A DNA stretch of 64,000 nt from Aquila chrysaetos chrysaetos. Lineage: Eukaryota > Chordata > Aves > Accipitriformes > Accipitridae. The position numbers and the translations under genes are program-made. Below the pieces are notes generated by a model, which was given only the letters and a program-made list of their open reading frames with translations, had not been told where the DNA came from and searched no databases. The stretch is taken from assembly GCF_900496995.4 (NCBI RefSeq), contig NC_044008.1, positions 15,137,276 through 15,201,275 of the forward strand, read 5' to 3'. Positions 24,831-64,000 of this stretch are shown here, piece by piece. The first letter of the stretch is position 1, and the number at the start of each line of letters is the position of its first letter.

Positions 24831-25501
24831 GTGAGTAGTCATGTTCTTCTCGGAGATCATTTCACTTTGTTGTTTTGTTTGCCCCACTCATTCAATGATT
24901 TTGTTATCTCATCCCTCTTACCTTTTGGTCTGAAATGCTGCCACCTTGACTTCCGTGTGGGATTGTGTGTGTTAGAAGAGATGAGATTTCAAGTTTGGGG
25001 GAACTGAGCCATCCTCTCTCAATCCTTGCAAGGTGGAATCTTGGTAGAACAAGGAATAATCGAGAGTAGTGATGTTTAACAGAAGGCTTGGGAACAAAAA
25101 GTTTCTTAGGCACTAAATTGCTGTTGACAGCAGAGCCTGTGTGCACAGGGCTGGATGCAGCTGTGGTAAGAGTTGGCAAGAGTGACAATGGTGGTAAATG
25201 GTCAGTGTAGTATTGAATCCTGCTCTTCCGTAGCCTAACGTGCATGCTGCCTTGGGTGGGTATAAGTCCCTGTAACATCTCCCTTCTCTCTTCCCAAGTA
25301 CATATTGTTTCTAGCTGTACAAAATCTTTACTTGATGTTTAACTTAAAAATGCAGAAAGTTATGTGGTTTTCCTGAACTGTTGCAGGGTGCAGAGTCCTT
25401 GGAGTGAAGAGACTGTGTATTGATAATTGCTCTTAAACAGACAGGAAATAAGCCATTCTTCTTGCTCCTCAGGGCTTTCTATCCTACACTGTGCCTTAAA
25501 C

Positions 25502-45907
<20,406 letters not shown>

Positions 45908-46525
45908 GTAAACTGCAAAAAAGACTTAAATTTTAACATATATAAAGTGTTTTCCTATTTACATGTTCTGTACAAATCTTTAAAGATTGCTAGTAAGAGA
46001 TTTGTATTTTTTTAAGTTTTTATTAGTGCTAGCATTTAACTTCAGTAGTCATTTTCAAGATGATGGCTGTATTATAGATCTTAGTGACTGGTGCTTTTTA
46101 ATGAATGAGTGAGTTGCTTGAGCTGTAACATGGGTGCATCTTTAAGAAACAGGCTTATAATGGTTTTGGAGCTGGAGGAATGTTTAGCTTGCTTTTTTTT
46201 TTTTTTTTGGCAAGCACTGAATGTTTTCATGAGTTCAGCACACCTTGAAGTCTCTTCAAATACATTCAATCACAGCTTAGGAAAATGAGTTACAGCAAAA
46301 TTGATGTATCGATGAACATTTATGTCGCAGGAGTTTTTGCTGGTAGCATTTGCACCGATGCGGTAGAGGACTCTGCTAGCAAGGCTTTTTAAGTGCTGTA
46401 CAGATGCACAGCTGTTTTAATTAGTTGGTCTTTTCATCGAGAAAATACTTGTGTGTATTTTCCAGCATTACTGATACCTGTACCAAAGAACAGGTACCGA
46501 AAATAAATGAACCTAAAAGGCGAAG
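45908..46525 (+). other. PUS7: PUS7 3' UTR
   Basis: The 3' UTR is inferred to end just after the first canonical AATAAA at 46502-46507, giving about 0.6 kb. It includes a T-run at about 46192-46208. The cleavage site itself is not visible. Confidence 0.6.
46502..46507 (+). terminator. PUS7: PUS7 poly(A) signal AATAAA
   Basis: First canonical hexamer after the stop codon, about 600 nt downstream and less than 200 bp before the start of the RINT1 CpG island. Confidence 0.65.
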
Positions 46526-46689
46526 CGTGTATCAGCAACGACTTCCTTCACACATCTCGTCTGTCCGTTGCCGGCAGGGGCTGAGCCCGGCTTGTGGTAG
46601 AAAACAAAATACTACAAAGCTGTTCTAAAAAGGGGTTGCATTTTCAGGAAATAAAAAGCGTGTGTTGCTTAAAATCGCGTACAAAGGAG

Positions 46690-47560
46690 CCGGCCGCCAC
46701 TGCTGCAGGCCGCGCGGGCTGGGAGGCCCTTGGTGCCCGTCGTCAGGTACCTCAGGCGAGGAGCAGCACGAAGCGGCGGCGGCTCCTGAACGGGCGGGAA
46801 CAAGTGCCGACGCCGGCCCAGCCTTACGCTCCGCCCGCCTGCCGCGTCGCGCATGCGCGCTGCCGGCGGAGGGCGGCCGGCGCGGACCGTCCGGGCGATA
46901 GGAGGCGGGGGGGGGGCGTGGCAGTGCGCTTGCGCGCTGCCCTTTGCCGGCGGCCCCGCCCGCGGGCGGCGCTGCGCGCGCGCTCCGCCGCCCGCGGGTG
47001 TGGGGGCTGCCGACGCGGCAGGGGCGGGGCTGCGGCGGGGGCGGGGGCCGCGCTCCTCTCGGCGGCGCCGCGGCGCTCCTCTCGGCGCGGCCGGCCGGGC
47101 GGCCGGCGGCTTCCCGGGGCCGCGGGCGCGTCCCCCGGAGCGGGGAGGGCAGGGCAGGGCGCCGAGGGGACCCGGCCCAGCGGCCGTCCCTCCGGCGCGC
47201 GGAAGCCCAGCGGGTAGCGGCCGGCGGGCCCGGCCGAGCTGCGCTGCCCGCGCCCGGTGGCGGGGCCCCCGCTGGGCGCCGTCCGGCCTGCGAAGGAACG
47301 CGCCGCCTCGGGGGCAGAGCCCGGCGTGGGGGAAGAAGGGCCCGCCGAGGCGTCGAGGGGCTGCTGGGTGGTGGCCTGTCCCGGGCGGTGGGCGGCAGGG
47401 GCCCTCGCCCCGAGGCTCCCCGGGGCCCGCAGAGCCTTCTGACGCTCCCTGAAGCGGCCTGGCCCTCTGGCGAAGGTGGGTGCAGAGCTGCTGCCCGCTT
47501 GAGCGGGGAGGTAGTTGGAGGATGCTGCCCGGTGTCCTGTTCCTCTCTCCGCCTGCGTCC
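46690..47560 (+). promoter_or_regulatory. RINT1: CpG-island promoter and untranslated exon 1 of RINT1
   Basis: About 0.9 kb is GC-rich and CpG-dense between the PUS7 3' end and the RINT1 coding exons. A perfect NRF1 palindrome lies at 46849-46858. Only two ATGs occur in the core (46853 and 47523). Neither opens a frame that can be spliced in phase to the conserved RINT1 sequence or resembles the human N-terminus, so exon 1 is taken as non-coding. Possible exon 1 donors are GAAG|GTGGGT (47475/47476) and GGAG|GTAGTT (about 47510). Long frames on both strands here are composition artefacts. Confidence 0.78.
46849..46858. promoter_or_regulatory. RINT1: NRF1 binding-site consensus in the RINT1 promoter
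   Basis: GCGCATGCGC matches the palindromic nuclear respiratory factor 1 motif exactly. A near match (TGCGCTTGCGC) lies at about 46925-46935. Such sites are typical of CpG-island promoters of housekeeping genes; occupancy is an inference. Confidence 0.7.
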
Positions 47561-48045
47561 TGGTCCTGAAAAGAGCACCCCTTGGTTAGCAGTCTTCTGC
47601 GGCGTTATTTGTTTCCCTTGCTGCCGACATCACGGTGCTTTTTACTGCTCTGTTTTCTTTATTCACTTCTTCCTCAGCAACACCCTTGGTCTCCCAGTTT
47701 GTTACTCCTGGTGCTCTCTAATGCTTCGCCAGCTTCGGCTCATCAGCTGCACCGTTTTCTCGCTCTTTCCTGTTGTCTGTTAATAGGGTTTTTCGCTTAA
47801 TTAAAGCTTGTAGCAGATAAAGTGCAAGTGTATAAATTTCCTTTTTAAATACTGTTTTGAAAGCGACAGTAAAAAGTTGAGAATTGAACTAGCCAAACGC
47901 TCGTCATTGTTGCCTTTTTTTTGTTTCACCGTACGTGATCATCCTCTCAATTTCAGGTCTGGTTTTCTCTGGATGCTGCCAAATGTGTGGATCAGCAAGT
48001 GCCTCCTCTGTTAACACTGTGTGGGTTTTTTTATAAATATTTCAG

Positions 48046-48143
48046 TGGCGCATTTGCTTCACAAATCATTGCAAGACCTGAGTGGATACTTTGCCAGTAA
48101 TACGTCAGTCATCAGTTGATATCTCTGGAACATCCTAAACTGT

Positions 48144-48151
<8 letters not shown>
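48046..48151 (+). other. RINT1: RINT1 exon 2: 5' UTR plus the inferred start codon
   Basis: A 106-nt exon bracketed by a strong acceptor (GGTTTTTTTATAAATATTTCAG, ending at 48045) and donor AAG|GTAAAG (48151/48152). Its last 8 nt are ATG AAA AG. An in-frame TGA at 48117-48119 precedes the ATG. Splicing to the acceptor at 48550/48551 gives MKSIAEKENMATVAVG, which lines up with the KNLEEKSDINVTVLIG region recalled for human RINT1. Confidence 0.65.
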
Positions 48152-59921
<11,770 letters not shown>

Positions 59922-60043
59922 TAGGGCAGGGAGGGGAATGAGAAAAAGAGAGTACTGCTTAAAATCAGCTATCCACAGCTGACAAACCAGAAGCATTGAG
60001 CAAGGTGCCTATTTTTAATATATATAGCAGACCACCGCTCAAA

Positions 60044-60080
60044 CTAGTACACAGCCCAGCTCTCCAGCATCTTTTTCTTC
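60044..60080 (-). CDS. EFCAB10: EFCAB10 exon 4 (residues 117-128) and stop
   Basis: Acceptor TTCTGTCTTAG|GAAGAAA. It encodes KKKMLESWAVY, then TAG. This short exon is supported by phase, the strong acceptor and the similar basic-hydrophobic C-terminus of the mammalian protein. Confidence 0.8.
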
Positions 60081-61410
60081 CTAAGACAGAAAAAAAAGAA
60101 TTCTAGTTAGATAACAATGAGGATAATTAGTTCCAGTTACCTTTCAGTGATTGCAACAGTTAACAAAAAATTGCCCCTAGAACCATACCTTGACTATGAG
60201 AAATTATTATAACTCTGAGCTTGTTTCACCTACAGCTGTGGTACCACCTCTGGCAAAGAGGCCAACACTGCTTTGCTGTTTCACATTTCTGGATCAGTAT
60301 TCGAACCCCTGGGCTACCTGATGATCATCTGTCTGACCTGAGGAGTAGGAGATCTGAGAGGTCTGCTTCAAGAGCATCCTGGAACTGAGATGGTGGAGGA
60401 AAATGCCGAGTTTGGTTCAGGTTACGGCAAGCCAAACAAGGTCAGGCAGTAACTGACCTTTTAAAATTTTGCAATGCGAAGTAAAGGGGTTAAGCTTAAA
60501 CCAGCAAGTCCTTTAATTATATGCTTTTGTAAATAAAAAATAAATCTCAGTATAATATCGCCTGTGCATATCTGCCCCCCTCCCCAAAAGAAAAAAACCC
60601 CTTTCAATTAAACTTACACTTCTTCCTTGAATACATCCAGCGTGATATTCACATCATCTCCAAACTGCAGATCCTCAGTGCTCAGTCCCAAAGTTTTAAG
60701 AGCTAAAGTTAAGGAAAGAGAATTTCCCATGCAAGTCTTGGGAAGATTAATTTAACATCTTAAACTGGCCTAGGTCTAATAAGAAGTAAACATATGTAAT
60801 TTTTTTAACTTTCCAAGTTCCAGGTTGTGTATTGGCAGCTGGGCAGATGCTTTTCAAGCGTACATATGCGTAGCTTTGAAACTATTTTGATAATTCTGTG
60901 CAAACACACACACACACACAAACGAACACTTCAGTATGACCTGCTGTTCGGGTGAGACGCACCTTCTCTGTACTGCGCTGGCGTTATGTGGCCTTGGCCT
61001 ACGACATCCAGCAAGCCGAACATGGCGGCCAGGTTGGCCTCGTCCATGAGGTACGGGTACTCCCCCTCGGCTCGTTTCCCAGCCTTCACCCTTTCCAGCA
61101 TCCGGATCAGGAACTCGCGTGGTCTTTCTGCAACAAAGTAAGATTGCCCACAGAGGCGGGGCCCTCAGCTAGCGACCGAGGGCCTCGCAATCCCTTCCGC
61201 CCACCCCGCTTTTCAGGGTGGCGGGCGGGGAGACGCGGCGGCTCTACAGCTCCCCGGGCTGAGGCGGGGGGGGGGGTGCCCTGCCCCGGCCCCGGGGCGC
61301 GGTGCCGCACCGGGGCGGTGGTAGAGCAGCAGCGCGCCGAGGCGGTGGAGCAGCTCGGGGATCCGGTGGCGCCGCAGGTAGTCGCGGGCCTCCTGCTCGC
61401 CCGCCGCCAT
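60044..61410 (-). CDS. EFCAB10: EFCAB10, EF-hand calcium-binding domain protein 10, four exons, 128 aa
   Basis: Minus-strand exons are 61311-61410, 60963-61127, 60618-60702 and 60044-60080, summing to 387 nt including TAG at 60044-60046, with matching phases. The N-terminus (residues about 5-45, YLRRHRIPELLHRLGALLLY then HRPERPREFL) has the RIIa / Dpy-30-like dimerisation pattern seen in axonemal and PKA-anchoring proteins. Residues about 62-114 form an EF-hand-like pair. The first loop (DVVGQGHITPAQ, about residues 74-85) lacks the acidic residues at positions 3, 5 and 12, so calcium binding is doubtful. Length fits the ~127-residue mammalian protein. It is tail to tail with RINT1, stop codons about 1.0 kb apart. 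Its cellular role is not established; a ciliary or sperm-axoneme role is an inference from the RIIa fold. Confidence 0.9.
60618..60702 (-). CDS. EFCAB10: EFCAB10 exon 3 (residues 89-117)
   Basis: Acceptor TTAACTTTAG|CTCTTAAA, donor AAGT|GTAAGTT. It encodes LKTLGLSTEDLQFGDDVNIT and LDVFKEE. Confidence 0.9.
60904..60920. repeat. (AC)n microsatellite in EFCAB10 intron 2
   Basis: An uninterrupted ACACAC run of about eight units lies 42 bp downstream (minus strand) of the exon 2 donor. Confidence 0.9.
60963..61127 (-). CDS. EFCAB10: EFCAB10 exon 2 (residues 34-89)
   Basis: Acceptor TTTGTTGCAG|AAAGACC, donor GAAG|GTGCGT (both minus strand). It encodes RPREFLIRMLERVKAGKRAE and LAAMFGLLDVVGQGHITPAQ. 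Confidence 0.9.
61311..61410 (-). CDS. EFCAB10: EFCAB10 exon 1 (residues 1-34)
   Basis: ATG is at 61410-61408, following GGGATGGC in the CpG island. It encodes MAAGEQEARDYLRRHRIPEL and LHRLGALLLYHRP. The donor CCG|GTGCGG (minus strand) is weak but phase-correct. Confidence 0.9.
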
Positions 61411-61415
61411 CCCGC

Positions 61416-61428
61416 GTTGCTGGGAGAC
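61416..61428. promoter_or_regulatory. EFCAB10: RFX X-box-like motif next to the EFCAB10 start
   Basis: GTTGCT-G-GGAGAC fits the RYYNYY-N(1-3)-RRNRAC consensus of RFX-family binding sites, which control many ciliary genes. It lies 6-18 bp upstream of the ATG. Binding is not shown. Confidence 0.45.
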
Positions 61429-61690
61429 CGCGCGCGCCGCCGGCCGTTAACCGTCCCCGCCCCGCCGCGAGGCAGCGTGAGGTGAGGCCGGCGGGGAGAG
61501 CGGAGGTGGGCGGGAAGGGCCGGAGCAGGAGCCGTTCGCAGGCGGCGGAGGAGAGGAGTCCTCCAGGAGGACAAAGCGACCAGAAAACGGCCGGGGACGG
61601 GGGGAAGCGCAGCTGCTCGCCAGAGCTGGCGGGGCGCCCCTTCAGTCAGCTCAGGGCGCCAGGCGGAGTAAATCGGATTACTGAGACTTG

Positions 61691-64000
61691 ACTGACTGCG
61701 CAGCCCCTGCTTCAATGGGTAGGAAGTGGGAAGCAAAAATTAATTTGCCTAGATGTCATCACGTTAGCACTAGAACAGAGAATCGCCGCTTCCAGCCAAG
61801 TTACTAGTGTGTACGGCAGTTGCATTAGTTCATGGGGAAAGCAAATTGGTTTTGACACGCTATTGTTTTTAAGATTTATGCAAGTCTTCTCAATGTCAGC
61901 CACGTTTCCTTCCATATGCGGTAATGCGGTCTACACCTTTTGCTTTTCCCCATATACCGTCCACTACCTGGACTGGACTCCCTTGCTAGAGGTGGTCTTG
62001 GCTAACCCTCGTCAATGCGGGAGGACAGCAACACGTTCAGCTGCCACCTAGTGGAACGTGGTCATGTGTGCTCAATAATGGTACGATAAGCAAAATCGAT
62101 GATGAGCAGCTAAGAGTAAGAAAGGTTACATTTTCAAATCATTACTGTGGTTTGCAGCGTAGCCTGTGCAAACAAAGAACCTTTTTATTGTACTACCCAA
62201 TGTGAGTAGGAGAAAGATAATCAAGTGTCCCACTAAAAAAAAAATTCAAGCAAATCTACAACGACATAACCATCTGCCACCAAATAAAAATAGACAATGA
62301 TAAATGAGCATATAGTAAAAGAAAAATGGTATTCCTCGGAAAAGTCTAGCACTATATATATTTAACTATTTGCCAAAACTAAAATATCACAAGACATTAA
62401 TAGAATTCACCTTTTTTTCTTAGAGTGGGAGAAAGGCAGCATCCAAAACGGCAGAGATATTGTACAGCCATGCTCTGCCTGTATTCTTTAGCATTTTAAA
62501 CTGACTGTGCTACCTGCTTCAAGTCTTAATTAGGGCTAGAGGACTTGTAGGTTTGTAACAGTTACCTCCCTTGACAGCTATCTGGCAGTGATGGAAACCA
62601 CCTTTTCCTAATGAATACAACTCATAGTTACTGAACTCATTCCTGCATTTGATTTTTCCAAGCTTTTCAACAGACTTTGCAAAGTACTACTGAATTTTTT
62701 TTACTAAAAAGGAATGATAGGAGAAAGTGTAGCTTGAAGCATGGAGAAGTACAAACGGGAGACTGAGCTGGCCAGCAGTGGAGAAATAAAGACATGGAAA
62801 ATATTTTTGTGAAAATGAGAACCTAAGGACAGGAAGATTGACAGGAAAGGAAGGAGCAAGTGAAAGACTGGAGAGAAAAGTAGGTAAGTCAGTCAGTCAG
62901 TCAGTGGTTGGGACAGAGAAAACAGATTTGGCAAATGAATTTTCTCCTTTAGTGGTCAACAAAGATAACCAGTATGAAAAATGTATGTTGAAGGCTGACA
63001 TTTTAACAATAAACACAGGAATTACAGATTGAAGTGTGTTTCTCTGAGGAATGGTTCAAAAACATCACTAAGCAGAGCAAATCCAGATTTGATTTACAAC
63101 TAGGAATAATTTTTTTTTTAAATTCTATTTCACTGTTAAGAAAGCACAATTTATTTCCTTGAAAAAATTTTCTGATATGAAACATGTATTTATTATTTAA
63201 ATAATTATTATCCTCAGTTCATATGATGATAGTAGCAGCTATATATATACAAGCCCTAAAAGGATGATAGTTTAGGACAATTTGTGAGAAGCTCACATGG
63301 ACTATTTTAAGAGAAGCTGAACTTCTGGTGACTGAGAAAAACAGGATTTGCCAAACATCTGAAAGTAAGTTTTATGGTTCTGTTATAAAGATACTGCTAA
63401 TTGAGTTTTAATCAAGAACTAAAGAATCAAATCTGTTTTCATGTGTTTAAAGTGGTTAGGTTATATAAATTGAATTTGGTTGAAAGACTTAATACCTGTT
63501 GTGACAGGAGCTGAGCCTTTGCAGAATATCGTTAGTAACTTAAGCCTTTTATCTAATTACGTAGGACTAAATACACTACCAGGAGTCTTAAGGGTTGTCA
63601 TGAAGAGGAACAGGGACTGCAGGTCAGATATGAAGCTGGTTGCAGAACAAGCATTTGTCTTGCTGAAGAAAACAGGCAGATGGACATGTTCTTCCAAATG
63701 GGAGTGTTAGAAGACTGAAGTCTTGGGCTGTGGGAAGAGACAGGAGCAATAAGGGCTGGGAAAGATGCCTAGGTCTGCCATATGCTTACAGTGAACATGC
63801 TGAGTAGCAGCTACTTTAATGCTTTACCCGCCTCTGCTCCTTCTCAACATGGACATTAGAGAGCACTCGGTGTTAGGGAGCATAGCGTAGGGCTGTAGGG
63901 ACTGGGTCCTGCCATTTCTGTAGCTGCTGTGGAAGAGCTCCACTGCACCCTTCCATTGTGTATCTTCAAGGACTTCCAAGATACAGGCGAGTTCCTTGCC
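61691..64000. other. Flank upstream of EFCAB10, no gene supported
   Basis: By recalled synteny ATXN7L1 should lie further right, but no exon of it is recognisable. A (TCAG)n tetranucleotide run is present at about 62887-62905. Open frames at 62838-63032 and 63480-63710 have no recognisable domain. Confidence 0.45.

Larger units (their letters stand above)
21578..25386 (+). other. PUS7: PUS7 intron 1
   Basis: The interval lies between the 5' UTR exon and the first coding exon. It holds a pyrimidine-rich CCCCT tract (about 23765-23835), a 50-bp tandem repeat (23969-24100) and a candidate 80-nt cassette exon (24751-24830). The downstream acceptor could be at 25386/25387 (TTGCAG) or 25440/25441 (AAACAG). 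Confidence 0.5.
61150..61690 (-). promoter_or_regulatory. EFCAB10: CpG-island promoter of EFCAB10
   Basis: About 0.5 kb of CpG-dense sequence spans exon 1 and its upstream side. It contains a GGGG-run (61266-61276) and an X-box-like motif at 61416-61428, just upstream of the start codon. Confidence 0.72.

Noticed and set aside
46625..47783. Long open frames on both strands (up to 317 residues) across the RINT1 island
   Set aside because: Same composition artefact. Several begin at non-ATG codons, and none splices in phase to conserved RINT1 sequence.

Overview
The window is nuclear DNA from a bird. Three observations support this: CR1 non-LTR retrotransposon copies on both strands, two solo LTRs of one ERVL-like family (one with a clean 5-bp target duplication), and compact multi-exon vertebrate genes with CpG-island promoters. 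The order PUS7 - RINT1 - EFCAB10 belongs to the vertebrate SRPK2/PUS7/RINT1/EFCAB10/ATXN7L1 neighbourhood. The species cannot be named from the sequence.

Layout. 1-21 kb is gene-poor flank with a 5'-truncated CR1 (about 4.43-5.79 kb), an antisense solo LTR (8596-9185), a CR1 3' fragment (about 12.02-12.24 kb) and a small unexplained GC-rich patch (17.2-17.5 kb). A large CpG island at 21.2-22.3 kb starts PUS7 (+ strand), a TruD-family pseudouridine synthase. I traced 15 coding exons from 25502 to 45907 with consistent phases, giving 650 residues. Only about 0.4 kb after the PUS7 poly(A) signal, a second CpG island (46.7-47.6 kb) starts RINT1 (+ strand), the ER-tethering / RAD50-interacting TIP20-family protein. 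It has 14 coding exons from 48144 to 59015 and 777 residues once one apparent single-base insertion in exon 10 is discounted. EFCAB10 (- strand, 61410 to 60044, four exons, 128 residues) converges on RINT1 tail to tail. Its CpG island lies at 61.15-61.69 kb, and 61.7-64 kb is flank with no gene I can support.

Most notable points: (1) a +1 frameshift in RINT1 exon 10 at an A4 run, with conserved sequence on both sides; (2) RINT1 intron 6 has textbook minor-spliceosome (U12) signals at both ends; (3) PUS7 and RINT1 are head-to-tail here, whereas I recall them as divergent in mammals; (4) the RINT1 start codon appears to sit in the last 8 nt of a small exon, without the longer N-terminus of the human protein; (5) two in-frame donors 12 nt apart at PUS7 exon 3; (6) a sense-oriented solo LTR 48 bp downstream of the PUS7 exon 6 donor; (7) an RFX X-box-like motif directly upstream of the EFCAB10 start. 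I found no evidence for a wholly new biological system. Exon calls rest on splice-site inspection and on similarity to the human proteins as I remember them; no alignment was run.
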